From Paramoeba atlantica (lineage: Eukaryota > Discosea), in assembly GCA_977017575.1 (NCBI GenBank), contig CDRNVI010000004.1:558001-622000 (forward strand): a stretch of DNA of 64,000 nucleotides, given 5' to 3'. Below the pieces are notes generated by a model. That model searched no databases. It was not told where the DNA came from and was given only the letters and a program-made list of their open reading frames with translations. Shown here piece after piece: positions 29,135 to 39,744 of this stretch; within the stretch, counting starts at the first letter, position 1; each line of letters begins with the position of its first letter. The position numbers and the translations under genes are program-made.

Positions 29135-31417
29135 ATGCGACTCCCTGTGCAAGTCGTAAACTCCACGAGCCACCCGTTCGGAGTAAAACTTCCCTCATCC
29201 CAACCTCACACGTCGCCGGGGGATCCATCCTGTAGCATCCCCCTCTCCTGGGTGCTTCCCGGGGATTATATCGAGCTCGACCACGACGTACTCGCTCAAT
29301 GCAATGAACGCAATGCCCCCTCCCTGCTTCGCTCCCAGGGTAAGCTCCACGCCGTGAGCCCCTCTCGTCGAAACCTTACGCACGCCCCTTGCCCTCTCTC
29401 CGGGCTCACCTGCTCTCGCTGTCCGTGGCGTGCGATGTCCGCGGCCTACCAAGAAAAGTACAAAACCGTCCTCGCGACCCACTTTCTACAATCCTGTCTC
29501 CCCCCGCAGCACGGCGTGGCGGAAACCCATCCCCCTTTCCAGGTACTCTCCGCGAATGTCCTCCCCCTCGCCAACACCCCCACCCGATCCCACACCTTCT
29601 TTTTCGGACGTCACCCCCACACAGGCCAACGTACCGTCGGGGTACGTCCCGGAACCGACCTCCCTTCCTTTTCCTCTCCCCTCCTCGTCTCTTCAAGTAA
29701 TAGAAGAGAAACGAAGAACAACAACAACGTAGACTCTACGGTTGCTTCTTCTTCTTCTTCCTCTTCTTCAATTACAAAAACGAGTAACCCACAAAAAGAA
29801 CACAATGAACCAACAAGAGAACACAGGAGTAATCCACAAGAGAGGAACCCCCAAGGCAGTAACTACCAACGGGGTAGCCCCCAAGGGAGTAGCCACCCAG
29901 GGGGTAACTACCAAGGGACTCACTACCCAGGGAGTAGCCCCCAAGGGCGTAACCACCCAGGGGGTAACCCACAACCTCTCTCCACCCCTCCCCTCCCTCC
30001 CCCCACCCTCGTGTTCCCCACCCACCCCATCTGCCCCCTCCACACCCGCGTGACCCGACACGCCCTTCAAGCGCTCACCCCCTGGTGGGCCGCACACCCC
30101 CTGGTCCCCGGACCCCATGAGGTCCCGACCCCCACCTCCCACGTCGTGAGTGTGAGTGTGTACCACACGAGTGCGGCAGCCGCGGGGAGGGGTAGTGCCA
30201 CGGGGGGTAGCCCACCGACAGGTACAGCCCACCTGCAGGGGTTGGACCCTACCCGTAGGAGGGGTACGAGTGGTCTACGCCCTCACGACCCCGCACAGAG
30301 GAGTCGTGATACCCGTGATCGGGGCAGTACGGGTACAATGGGTGTTGTGGATCACACGGGTAGGGATCACACGAGTAGTGGTGGTGGTCGTGGCCTACTT
30401 CCTGAGTACGCCCAACATAGGGGGGGTAGTACCCCTGTGGATGAGGGTACGGAGGAGCAGGAGCAGCTGCTTACTCGTATTCGAGTGTATGGCCGCGGTA
30501 CCCATAACTACTGTTTGTGTCATGGGGAGATGGAGGAGGAGGGGGAGGAGGGGGGGATAGACCGGAGGGAGGCAAGGGGAACAGGATGGAGAAGAGGAGG
30601 AAACCTCTCCTCTTTGCAGCCTCCCCCACACGCTCTAAAGTGTACCCCAAGACTCTCGTTACGAGAGCGCTCCCTTGTGGAGTCCCTTCTGGAGGGGGTG
30701 GAGTACCCGGTGCTTACCGGGTCGCATCATATTGCGGTACAAATTAAGGACACGACCCCGAGTGGAGGTGAGGGGCGAATATTTACAAAGATTTTATATG
30801 GTCAAGGGGTGGTGTACGACCGCATCGGGCTCGCAGGGGTACAGATTGTGCTCCCGCTACGGATGGATGCCCCCGGCTGGGGGTACCGTCTGGATGTGGA
30901 GGGGATGCGACTGGTGTGCCGCACACTGTTGCAGTGCGTGGTGCCGTTAAGTCCAATGGGTTTGGTGGTATGCGGAGGGGGGAGAGGGTTAGCAGCGAGG
31001 TTGTGTCCGGAGGTTGCGGCGCTGGCGAAGCTGGTGCCTGGGCTGGAGCGCGTGTTTATGGGGGTGTCCGAACAGGTGTCAAAGGCGTTTTCCGCACAAT
31101 ATCAACTTGAAGATTTTGTTGAACGGAATCGATTTACGCCGAAATTTGAAATGGGATTCCCATCTCGTGAGCAAAGGCACGTCGTTGTTTTAGTGTTGGA
31201 TACGGGTGAGGGACTGACGGAGTTGCTAAAGGTGCTTGCAAAGAACGCTTGGAGCACCATGGCACTCTATGTTTTGTCTAATGATTTGCTGCAAGATGTG
31301 CAGCTGAGAAATCTCTTGAGAGAATGTTATCTTTATGGATTCAGACTTCGAAAGTCGTACTTAATTAGTCCGTATCATAAGCCACAGACGAGCGCAATTT
31401 TAGAACTCATGAAGTGA
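29135..31417 (+). CDS. TrmA/RlmD-like m5U-methyltransferase homologue, catalytic Cys absent
   Basis: A 760-aa protein with the plan of RNA uridine-5-methyltransferases. A TRAM-like start (1-60, with PGDYIEL) leads to a Cys cluster, C86-x6-C93-x2-C96, before RAMSAAYQEKYKTVLATHFL, as in RumA/RlmD. The C-terminal Rossmann part keeps VVLVLDTGEGL (685-694), where active enzymes have DPPRxGL, and LYVLSND (711-717), where they have YVSCNP. The nucleophilic Cys is Ser. The ending PYHKPQTSAILEL matches the family's FPxTxHxE. About residues 190-480 are a low-complexity insertion. It is likely an RNA-binding or assembly factor rather than an active enzyme; that is inference. A copy of its 3' end lies at 39243. 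Confidence 0.6.
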   Translation: MRLPVQVVNSTSHPFGVKLPSSQPHTSPGDPSCSIPLSWVLPGDYIELDHDVLAQCNERNAPSLLRSQGKLHAVSPSRRNLTHAPCPLSGLTCSRCPWRAMSAAYQEKYKTVLATHFLQSCLPPQHGVAETHPPFQVLSANVLPLANTPTRSHTFFFGRHPHTGQRTVGVRPGTDLPSFSSPLLVSSSNRRETKNNNNVDSTVASSSSSSSSITKTSNPQKEHNEPTREHRSNPQERNPQGSNYQRGSPQGSSHPGGNYQGTHYPGSSPQGRNHPGGNPQPLSTPPLPPPTLVFPTHPICPLHTRVTRHALQALTPWWAAHPLVPGPHEVPTPTSHVVSVSVYHTSAAAAGRGSATGGSPPTGTAHLQGLDPTRRRGTSGLRPHDPAQRSRDTRDRGSTGTMGVVDHTGRDHTSSGGGRGLLPEYAQHRGGSTPVDEGTEEQEQLLTRIRVYGRGTHNYCLCHGEMEEEGEEGGIDRREARGTGWRRGGNLSSLQPPPHALKCTPRLSLRERSLVESLLEGVEYPVLTGSHHIAVQIKDTTPSGGEGRIFTKILYGQGVVYDRIGLAGVQIVLPLRMDAPGWGYRLDVEGMRLVCRTLLQCVVPLSPMGLVVCGGGRGLAARLCPEVAALAKLVPGLERVFMGVSEQVSKAFSAQYQLEDFVERNRFTPKFEMGFPSREQRHVVVLVLDTGEGLTELLKVLAKNAWSTMALYVLSNDLLQDVQLRNLLRECYLYGFRLRKSYLISPYHKPQTSAILELMK

Positions 31418-31584
31418 GAATGAGACTTGTGATTTCGTCGAATAATGTTCTTATAGGTAAGAAATACAACACATAGTTTTGTTGCCTGTTTAATCCTAAC
31501 TAGGATCAGGATTCAAGGAAATGATGAGTTATAAGCAACCAAACACAGCGTTAAGATTCTAATTTTAGGTGGAATCCAGCGAAG
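31418..31584 (+). other. 3' flank duplicated at 39545-39700
   Basis: The 3' flank of the methyltransferase-like gene up to about 31572 (ending ATTCTAATTTTAGG) is repeated with few changes at 39545-39700. Confidence 0.7.
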
Positions 31585-32250
31585 ATTGCACACTTTTTTT
31601 TCCGAAAAAAGAATACAAGATTTTTTAACCTTTTTTTGTTATAATGCCCACGCAGTTGCTGCTATCCAAGAAACGCCCAAGCCCGGGTATGACAGTTTCC
31701 CTGACGGCCTCACAGTAGGGACCCAGACCCTCCGAATAGGACTGAGATCTGGGGGATCGACTCGGACCCTCCCGAATGGAACCCACTCCCGTACTCGACG
31801 TGGTCGTTAAACAACGTTAAACACGTCGGCGGAAACTGGTAGAGGCGTTCGGACCTCGCACCCCAAACCGTCTGTGAAGGACCTAGTATGTCACCCTTGG
31901 AGGAGGGTTGCAACTTCCCAAAGGAGGAACATCCTGAGGGAGCCAGCGGCCAGCCTGGGCGACCCGGTGCCCTTCATTCACTCAGAAACGCCGTCCTGCG
32001 ATCGTCACCTCCGTTTGTCAGCTAAGAAAATGTTGATTTCATGTGGATCAAAGCGTCGAAACTGCTCTAGAGCGCCCGAAAGAGAGAGATTATAAGAAGG
32101 ATGTTCCGTCAGATCGCCGAGAAGAAACAAAGTAACGGACCATTCCCAAGCAATGGTCTGGAGCGTTCAAGCGCCCACAAGAACGTCTTGCCACGCTGAT
32201 TTATTGCACTCTTGACCAGAATGTTGGATTTCTGGGTGATCTACCTATGG
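31585..32250 (+). pseudogene. Possible LINE fragment
   Basis: A GC-rich island with coding-like + strand sequence. NAHAVAAIQETPKPGYDSFP resembles the early APE-endonuclease motif of LINEs (AxQET). It is followed by frame-broken basic sequence. No later LINE domain was recognised, and the match is short. Confidence 0.25.
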
Positions 32251-32471
32251 GAAATGTTTCGATAGAGTGAATTAGTCTGCCATGTTACTAAAGAAATATG
32301 CTGCAACAAGTTAAACCCCCCCACAGTTATTATTTACAATGAAAATCAGTCTGATCGTTAATAATAACTGTATTTGTGAATAATACGAGTATTTCACACT
32401 TTAGATTCACAATGGCAGAAAGCAGCACAAAATCTTTAACTTACGTGCATGGATTTGTCACATGATAAATA

Positions 32472-33799
32472 TAAACCCCGCGTCATGAAAAGTGACCCCC
32501 CACTTTTTTTCGTACAAGTGTCCGTTTGAGCTGATTTTTGTTGCATTTTGCAGATCTCAACACAAGGACTTTGCGCGTGAAGAAATGAAACAAAAAGAAG
32601 CGAATACGTATATTTTATTGAGGAATTACCATTTTTTCACTTTTTCGCCTTTCAATCTTATACACTCCTTAAGGCGTGAGTCAAAGCTTAAGACCGTTTT
32701 GTCGATCACATTTTGAGACAAGCGAGACCACGCTTTGCGTACACATCGGATGAGTGAAGGCTTATCCGATGGGGTCTGTTCGTCCACCGCCCCTTGGACC
32801 ATAGACCAGACGTTTTCTATTGGGGAAAGATCTGGTGAGTTGGGGGGCCAATTTTTCAGAAGTTCACTCATTGCGCTTTCAATGTACTCCTTTGAGGCAC
32901 GAGCAGTGTGTGCCGTTTCCCCATCTTGCTGAAAAATACGATTAGGGGGGAAATCTACCTCTTTTAATGTTTCTATGTACGTCTCACTTGTAATAGATGT
33001 GTCATTTTGTAGAATTACCAAGTACCTCCACCCCACCCCTACAGCACCCCAAACTTGGCATCTTGGTGCCCAACGTACTTTTTGACGTGGGGCTGCTTTT
33101 TGACCGCGCCTTACCCACATTTTTCTCCTGCCATCATTCGTATCAAATATTTTTTCGTCTGTAAAGATGACACGGGAAGTATCCACATTGTAATTCAACG
33201 CAAATTGAACTCTTTTTACTTTTTGTCGTTCGGTAAGCCCTTGGCATAGCGATCGAGCGGCATAACTGTAATCCATAGATGATAAGTCTCTCTGTAGAGT
33301 TCTTTTTGAAACTTGTATATTCTTTTTCTTCAATTGGGCTGCTATGCGCCTTGATGAATTGAGTCTCGGTACTCCAGCGGGGTCAAGAGGGGTTATTATC
33401 TTCTCAATTTTCGTTTTACGAGTTTTCGTTATTTTTTTTCGCTCAGGACTCAAAGTGTATACTGGGGTAGTTTTTTTTTCGTTCAAATATTTTTTAACTA
33501 TCCTTCTAGAAACGTTGAAATCACGGGCTAGCTCATTTATTGGTACTCCTTGTCCGTGCCTCATCTTTAAAAGAACCTTTCCACTAGAAGTCAGCCCCCC
33601 TCTTGGGAGTCGATATGGTGATTTTGGCATTTTTGAAAAAAAAGTTGAAAAAATTAATTTTTTTTACTGAAATTTAAGGCTAAAAACAGCGGGAACGTAC
33701 ATATCTCAAAATTTTGAACGACAACGTGGTATGATAACCTCCCCACGACCCCCTGTGCTAAAAATAAGGGGGGGTCACTTATTGGTGACGCGGGGTTTA
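32472..33799 (-). mobile_element. Complete Tc1-like DNA transposon
   Basis: 1328 bp with ends TAAACCCCGCGTCA at both termini, then a near-repeat (AAAGTGACCCCCC on the left, TAAGTGACCCCCCC on the right when inverted), flanked by TA. One uninterrupted transposase gene fills the interior. The intact ends and frame suggest a recent insertion. Related copies: 11-530 and 24587-25515. Confidence 0.93.
32626..33630 (-). CDS. Tc1-like transposase (DD35E)
   Basis: 334 aa. The helix-turn-helix region is in residues ~15-60 (INELARDFNVSRRIVKKYL). In the catalytic domain the first Asp is in VIFTDEKIF, followed by RRKMWVRRGQ and CQVWGAVGVGW. The second Asp is in IFQQDGETAHTA and the Glu in PPNSPDLSPIENVW; I count 35 residues between them. 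All three catalytic residues are present and the length is normal for the family, so it may be active. The start is the first ATG inside the left subterminal region (minus sense) and gives a basic N-terminus. Confidence 0.92.
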   Translation of the reverse strand: MPKSPYRLPRGGLTSSGKVLLKMRHGQGVPINELARDFNVSRRIVKKYLNEKKTTPVYTLSPERKKITKTRKTKIEKIITPLDPAGVPRLNSSRRIAAQLKKKNIQVSKRTLQRDLSSMDYSYAARSLCQGLTERQKVKRVQFALNYNVDTSRVIFTDEKIFDTNDGRRKMWVRRGQKAAPRQKVRWAPRCQVWGAVGVGWRYLVILQNDTSITSETYIETLKEVDFPPNRIFQQDGETAHTARASKEYIESAMSELLKNWPPNSPDLSPIENVWSMVQGAVDEQTPSDKPSLIRCVRKAWSRLSQNVIDKTVLSFDSRLKECIRLKGEKVKKW

Positions 33800-33820
33800 T
33801 AATTGTCAATGTCGTATTTA

Positions 33821-34403
33821 CCGGTCGAGCAGAAAATTTGGTCCACTTTTATTTGGCCCCAATAAATTTGGTCCACATAAATTTTGGTCCGACTTTATTT
33901 TTCTTTCGGCGGCGGTCCAAAATACTTTTTGACTTTATTGTCAGTCGTTTTCAACGTTTAGAACTCGTCATTAGAAATTTTTACTTCTTTCAATCGACAC
34001 TTCGTTTTTTAGTCTTCGTGTAATGTCTCAGTCTGTTGAATGGGTGCAGAAAATCTTTGATCAAGATATTTACTCTACGCACGTAGGGTCATCACTATAA
34101 GGTGAGGCTGAAGTTAGAGCAATTTAAGAATTGTGTGTGACACGAAAGGTTGCAAGTGTTGTGAGCTACTGGAATAGCACACAAAGCAAAAACAATCTAA
34201 AAGTACGGTCCTTCATTTTCTGGAAAACGAAAAATCTAATAACGATATCAAGCCTCGAGGGAGGCCAAGAAAATATATCTTTTTTGTTTCAATGCACGAA
34301 AAATTTGGCCCCAATAATTTTGGTCCACATAAATATTGGTCCGACTTTTTTTTCGAACTCGAAGGACCAAATTAAAAAAATGTCAATTTTTTTGCTCGAT
34401 CGG
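33821..34403 (+). mobile_element. Small TA-flanked mariner-type derivative
   Basis: Ends CCGGTCGAGCA and TGCTCGATCGG (one mismatch when inverted), flanked by TA. Subterminal repeats of AATTTTGGTCCACATAAA and TTTGGCCCCAATAA appear near both ends (33840-33890 and 34300-34345). The interior keeps decayed N-terminal transposase sequence, including a PRGRPRK-like GRPR motif near 34250 typical of Tc1 DNA-binding domains. The catalytic domain has been deleted. Confidence 0.65.
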
Positions 34404-34783
34404 TACTCTTGGGAAGAGTTTCGAAGTCCTACAAAATTTGTGATTTTTCGCTCCCTTGGAGGACGATGTCGAGACGTTAGGCTTTCTTCAGACACTTCCA
34501 ATATTTGTTTATGATGCTGAGCTTCAATGCGGTTGGCTGATAGAGGGGGGTGACTGGGGGGAACACGAAGCTCGTAGGCGATGTTACCGACCGATGCCTT
34601 TCTGGGGTCAGTGTTCCCAACCTGGAACGACGGCGATTCCGCTTTCCAAATTGAGTTGGTTGAATTTGCGCTTTAGAACAGGGAGAAATCGTTGCAGGTA
34701 GAATTCAATTAAAAGCTTCAATTAAAAAAATTGATCACTAAACTCCAAAATCCAGAGGGGAGCTATGTTGTCCACCCCTGTTC
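34404..34783. other. Intergenic, no gene seen
   Basis: Small open frames only; no motif or repeat recognised. Confidence 0.4.
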
Positions 34784-34813
34784 ACGATAACATACCCCCC
34801 GGTATGTTATCGT
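34784..34813. repeat. Perfect hairpin with C4 loop
   Basis: ACGATAACATACC, CCCC, GGTATGTTATCGT: a 13-bp perfect stem. A third half-copy (GGTATGTTATCC) follows at about 34820. It may be a remnant end pair of a small element. Confidence 0.7.
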
Positions 34814-34868
34814 GTTACAGGTATGTTATCCCGGCCCCCCGTTTAATAAACAATGTTAATATAATTTA

Positions 34869-34974
34869 TTTTAGGCTCTTCGTTAAACGTGGTGGTTATT
34901 TTCAACTTCGAAGTCACTCATGCTGCGCGCTTCGCGTTGAAAACCACCTCCGCGTTTAACGAAGAGCCTAAAAA
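34869..34974. repeat. Foldback element end, solo copy
   Basis: TTAGGCTCTTCGTTAAACG and its inverse CGTTTAACGAAGAGCCTAA flank a centre with TCATGCTGCGCGCTTCGCG. It is followed by GTATGAATAATCTA, as at 52393, so a little of the body of the dispersed repeat is attached. Confidence 0.8.
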
Positions 34975-35145
34975 GGAAAAATTGCCCAAGCAGTATGAAT
35001 AATCTATTTTTTCGGGTAAAAAAGCTTTAGTTTAAAAATCTTTATTGTAAATATTTCTTCTCCTGTGTCGTAGGAAGACTTTTCTTGCTAAATATGGATT
35101 TTAAAACTAAACTATTTGTTGAACATTATTTTTGAGTCCAGTATA

Positions 35146-35883
35146 CAGGGGTGCAAATCAGATGTTGGGGGGGTCTAAAATTAGCAATGTTTGCGCAATT
35201 TTGGAAAATAATAGCGCATTCGAGAGCTCTCGCAGAGATCTATGTTTTGGCGCTATTATCACGTTAAAAGAAAACAAATTTGAAAAAGATACTTTTTTTA
35301 AAGGTTTTTTACCCCCCTAAAAGTTACAGCTCACTATTATGCCGCAAAAGCGATCCCGCACTAAGCAAAAGAGTAAAAGCTTATCTGATAGATCACATGA
35401 ATCCCCGGGGAACACAAAATATTCACACAGGATGCTTCTCGTTAAAGATTACGAGAATACAAACTCCTACAGTGCCACTTGCCAAAGACAAGGCGTCCAC
35501 GACAGCACTGTTAAGTTGTGGGTTAAGCGATTTGAGGAAACCGTGGATGTTCTATTGAAAAGGCGGTTGATTACATTAAAACAGATGGTCATGACATGCT
35601 CATAAACTCTTTAAACAGCATGCCGCGGCGTTTCGACAACAGTAGTAGAAAAAAAAGGGGAAAGTTGTAATTATTGAACGTACAAAAATTTTCATTCATT
35701 TTTTGCTTTTTGACGTTTTTGGGCTTCTCCTCAGTTGACCACCCCCTTACACCCCGGGAAACCGTCTATCCAAATACATAGATCTCTGCGAGAGCTCTCG
35801 AATGCGCTATTATTTTCCAAAATAATAAATTGCGCAAACATTGCTAATTTTAGACCCCCCCCAGAATCTGATTTGCACCCCTG
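35146..35883 (+). mobile_element. TA-flanked element with ~110-bp inverted ends, transposase deleted
   Basis: 738 bp. The ends CAGGGGTGCAAATCAGAT extend into long inverted repeats that include GGGGTCTAAAATTAGCAATG and AATAGCGCATTCGAGAGCTC, flanked by TA. The centre (35339-35605) encodes the N-terminal part of a transposase: MLLVKDYENTNSYSATCQRQ then STVKLWVKRFEETVDVL, a helix-turn-helix. No catalytic domain remains. A relative is at about 61300-61790. Confidence 0.85.
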
Positions 35884-36223
35884 TATGTTTTCAATACTCC
35901 TTGTTGTATAAATAAATTGAACAACGTATCGAATAAATCGTGCCTAAATCTGATGATAACCCATGTAAGAGTATGTACCTTGAATTAAAAAATAGTAAGC
36001 GTACGAAGATACTGTCCATGTAATAAAGCTATAAAAAAACTAAGCGCTGCTCATTTAACAACTAGGCGCCAAGAAACGAAAACACAACTAGTTTGCGATA
36101 AACATTGCAATCAACTAAAAACTTTGAGAAACAATTAGGAAGAACATACAAATCGTATATCATAACGCATGCCAATGACTAAGAAACATCCTTTTTGTCG
36201 AAAATAAAAAGCCGTCTGTAAGC
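35884..36223. other. Intergenic, no gene seen
   Basis: AT-rich spacer between the TA-flanked element and the gag-like fossil; nothing recognised. Confidence 0.4.
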
Positions 36224-37491
36224 TTAGTGTTGACTATTTCCGGGTCGCACCTTCCCCTTGTCCCGATTGAGAGTGCGCAGGACACTGGCCTCGGGAACAC
36301 GGCACTCAGTTATGCGATGCCCCCGCTTTCCGCAATGCCGACACGTGTCCTCCGGGGCATTTGGAAAAGGCCAGGTTTTCTTAACGCTCATCCCTCTCAG
36401 TGGAACTTGACTGGCGATAGACTGAGGGCGGGGAACGAAAGACTGAGGGCGGGGACCAGAGAAACACTCATGGGGGACTCGCTTTGTTTGCTGCTGCGCA
36501 CCAGTAATGATACTGAGCGCTCGCGTGTGTCCCGCAAGAAAGGAGACGATCGACTTGTTTGACCGTTCTGATGCGTCGTCGAGCATTAGTTTCACCAGGG
36601 TTTCGGCTGGCACGTGGGCATTTTCGTGCGCCAGCTGATAGGACAGGAGAACGCCCCCCAGCTTACAAAGGAGGGTCCAAACTCCAAGACGAACTCCTTC
36701 TGAATCCAAGGAGGTGAGCCGCGAATCCGGGGGGAATTCGGAGACCAGCTTCGCATAGTAAACTGAGTCTGGGAGGGTGCCGACGGCGTTACGCACAGCC
36801 TCCTTGACCCGTGGCGTGAGCCAAGTCGCAGCGCTAAACCCAGTTTGGGTAAGACACTGATGCAGCGCTTCAGAACAACGGGGATCCTCCTGTGTTCCTA
36901 CAACGGAACGAAAAGCCTCTTGCATATTCTTGGGCAGGCGGCCCACCTTATGCTGGTCGTCTGCTTGGGGAGCTACAGATTGAGAACTAGGGGCAGTGAG
37001 GGCGCCCTCGTGAACACACAGCTGATCGCGCAAAGCCACAAGAACCGCTTGAGAAACATCACGCGAAGAAACGTTCCCACTTTTGAGAGCAGTTACGGTG
37101 CGGATGATCACTTGTGCGCCGCGTGTCTCCATCTCCAGCCGTTGCATAAGCTTCTTCTAACAAGGGAGTAATTGACATGGGATTTTACAAACGCAATGGC
37201 GGCTGGGAGAAGCTGAACAAGCTTCTCTTTTATCATTAATCGCATGCGCTTCATGGAGCATAGATCAAGAAACGCAGCGCGGCCCTCAGAAAGCGTGCTT
37301 TCAGTGGGTACAACTTCAGGAATGGCGTCACCCATATCGCAATACCATTTGAGGTGCCAAAACAGGCGACAGAGGGCATAATCTTCCTGTTCTCCCCTCC
37401 TTTCACAATTTCTTTGGCGAACCTCAACCGAGTATCTCGCGCTTCTTCCCCACCACCAAGCGTCACTGCGAGAAAGTACAGCTGTACGCAA
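36224..37491 (-). mobile_element. Gag-like zinc-knuckle fossil, copy 2
   Basis: The main frame (36224-37147, 307 aa) looks whole and ends with a CCHC knuckle (CRHCGKRGHRITEC). It shares SLDSEGVRLGVWTLLCKLGG and other blocks with the fossil at 14547. Coding-like sequence continues upstream to about 37491 with at least one break. No polymerase, integrase or terminal repeats are adjacent. The family is most likely a retroelement gag, not further assignable. Confidence 0.5.
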
Positions 37492-37711
37492 AAAAATGTC
37501 AGAAAAACACTTAACAATGCACGTAAAATATGATAAGGCAACATTTAGAACACATAAACAATTTTACAAAAAAAAGTGTTCTTTATGTGAAATAATGCTT
37601 CACTTTCACCAAATTTGGAAACAAAAACACTTTATTCAAAGTATTTCTTCATGCTTGAAAACTTTTTAGAAATTTATTCCGCATACTTCCACTTTTCATT
37701 GATTCATAAAC

Positions 37712-38323
37712 ATGTCAGACCGTGTGGCACATCGAGTTCGTGGTGCAGAATTACCACAAGAGTACACGCTCGCTCTCTTTCTTAAAGCGTTTCCCAATCC
37801 TCTAGAATCATGGACTACGCACACCCCCGCGTGTGAGTGGGAGCGTGTGAAATGTGACGAAACAAACAATGTCGTAAGACTCGAATGGGGTCTCCTTGGT
37901 CTTTCTGGTGAGTTCCAATGGTCTTCTCTACCGAACTCTTTGTTGCATTTGAATATGAGGTCCGGATTTTTTCGTTTTGATGAAATTCCGCACGTTGATT
38001 TTGCATCATTACCACGAGGTCTCTTAGAACTAATTCTCTCTGATTTGGGTATCAGTGGATCCCTTGAAGTAAGCAATCTTCCTCCTTCGCTTCGCGTATT
38101 GAATCTCAACGGAAACAACATACAAGGTAGCGTGAATTTTACCGCTCTGCCAGAAACAATGATAGAGATCGACCTTAGCCGCAATCCTATTCAAGGAGTA
38201 CCTGATTTTTCGAAACTTCCTCATGGCCTACAACGGCTTACGATCTACGATACGGAACTAACTTTTCCTTCTGGATCCCTTCCTTCTTGTGTTCTAACCT
38301 TCAGTCCCTATTGCTTTAGGTAA
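37712..38323 (+). CDS. LRR protein with LRRNT-like cap (near-twin of 25582)
   Basis: A 203-aa protein: VAHRVRGAELPQEYTLALF, cap SWTTHTPACEWERVKCDE, about five LRRs (LPPSLRVLNLNGNNIQGS, LPETMIEIDLSRNPIQGV), C-terminus SGSLPSCVLTFSPY. Of the two twins this one keeps the better LRR consensus (NLNGNN against DLCRNN). The leader (37650-37711) has a CTTTTTAG acceptor and survives as an orphan at 19341. It is a second copy of a gene family that otherwise shares only the cap and the repeat pattern. Confidence 0.82.
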   Translation: MSDRVAHRVRGAELPQEYTLALFLKAFPNPLESWTTHTPACEWERVKCDETNNVVRLEWGLLGLSGEFQWSSLPNSLLHLNMRSGFFRFDEIPHVDFASLPRGLLELILSDLGISGSLEVSNLPPSLRVLNLNGNNIQGSVNFTALPETMIEIDLSRNPIQGVPDFSKLPHGLQRLTIYDTELTFPSGSLPSCVLTFSPYCFR

Positions 38324-39242
38324 TTTAAGCTACTATGTATTAAACTTTCCGTTCCGCGTTAATGTGCCTATACTCCACCTCTCATTAATAATTATAAACT
38401 TCTAGAAAAATTAAAAGGTCGACTCAACTTTCGCTCAGGATAAGCATCCTTTCGCCTCTGTGCGCATCCGCGCTGTGATAAACCAAATCAATTGGTGATT
38501 TTAAAGGTTATTTTAAGGCGGTTTATTGGTTGATTTGTTAACTAACTGTTGGGGTATGAAGCATTATACATTGTATGTATTCTGCTTCTGTCCTTGACTT
38601 GAACATTGAATTTTTTGAGATTTTCCATGCATCCGTTGACTACGAGTAGTAAATAATATTTTCTTGATTTGTTAACTAACTGTTGGAGTATGAAGCATTT
38701 ACATCGCATGTATTCTGCTTCTTTCCTTGTCTTGAGCTTTGAATTTCTTGAGATTTTCCATACGTTCGTTGACTACGATTAGTAAATAATATTAGTAACT
38801 AGCCTTCCAAGAAGTAGTATCTCTAGTATGTAATAATCTCTTTCAAGCGCGAGATCTCGTTCTCGTCGGACCACACTAATGGTGCCCAATGGCTTTCGGA
38901 CGCGCTTCCTGCCCTTGTGCCCGAAACTTTTCATCGAAACGCGGATGGGCTGTGGAACGACATCCGCAACACCCTCTTGACGCAGTTGCGATGTGACCGT
39001 AGGGATCACTCCCCTTTTCCCCAAGTTCCTCCCCAGGGATCCCCCATGTCCAAAGATCCCCTCGTCTCAAAGCGCGAGATCTGTGAAATGGAACTCATGG
39101 AAACCCCGCTATCATAAAGTTCCGCAATTCGTGTTTTTATGTACCGTGTTGTGGACCTCATGGAAAAAAAGAAAATTCGGATTAATTTTAATTTGCATCA
39201 TACCGTAGAAACGGAAATTAAGGTAAACAAAAGATAAATAAA
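38324..39242. other. Intergenic with a 134-bp direct duplication
   Basis: A unit starting GATTTGTTAACTAACTGTTGG occurs at 38532 and 38666, each with GTATGAAGCATT, TTCTGCTTCT and GTTGACTACGA. No gene recognised. Near 38840-39110 the sequence turns GC-richer, with two AGCGCGAGATCT motifs (38846, 39071). Confidence 0.65.
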
Positions 39243-39700
39243 TTTGTTGAACGGAATCGATTTACGCCGAAATTTGAAATGGAATTCCCATCTCGTGAGC
39301 AAAGGCACATCGTTGTTTTAGTGTTGGATACGGGTGAGGGACTGACGGAGTTGCTAAAGGTGCCCGCAAAGAACGCTTGGGGCACCATGGCACTCTATGT
39401 TTTGTCTAATGATTTGCTGCAAGATGTGCAGCTGAGAAATCTCTTGAGAGAATGTTATCTTTATGGATTCAGACTTCGAAAGTCGTACTTAATTAGTCCG
39501 TATCATAAGCCACAGACGAGCGCAATTTTAGAACTCATGAAGTGAGAATGAGACTTGTGATTTCGTCGAATAATGTTCTTATAGGTAAGAAATACAACAC
39601 ATATTTTTTGTTGCCTGTTTAATCCTAACTAAGATCAAGATCTAAGGAAATGATGGGTTACAAACAACCAACCACAACGTTATTATTCTAATTTTAGGTA
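39243..39700 (+). pseudogene. Duplicated 3' end of the methyltransferase-like gene
   Basis: Copy of about 31115-31572: the last ~100 codons (from VERNRFTPKFEM through YHKPQTSAILELMK and the stop) plus the 3' flank, with only scattered differences (GFPS to EFPS, VLAKNAWST to VPAKNAWGT). There is no 5' part, so it is a fragment. Its 3' flank ends in ATTCTAATTTTAGG, which now forms the leader of the LRR gene at 39745. Confidence 0.9.
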
Positions 39701-39744
39701 TCCTAATTTTACATTTTTCCTTCTGTTCGCCTTACGCGTTGATA

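Noticed and set aside
29195-30631. Several antisense frames of 60-150 codons over the methyltransferase-like gene
   Set aside because: Low-complexity shadows of a GC-rich gene; no family features.
31710-31913. Minus-strand frame in the possible LINE fragment
   Set aside because: No recognisable motif; the + strand QET-like motif is at least suggestive.
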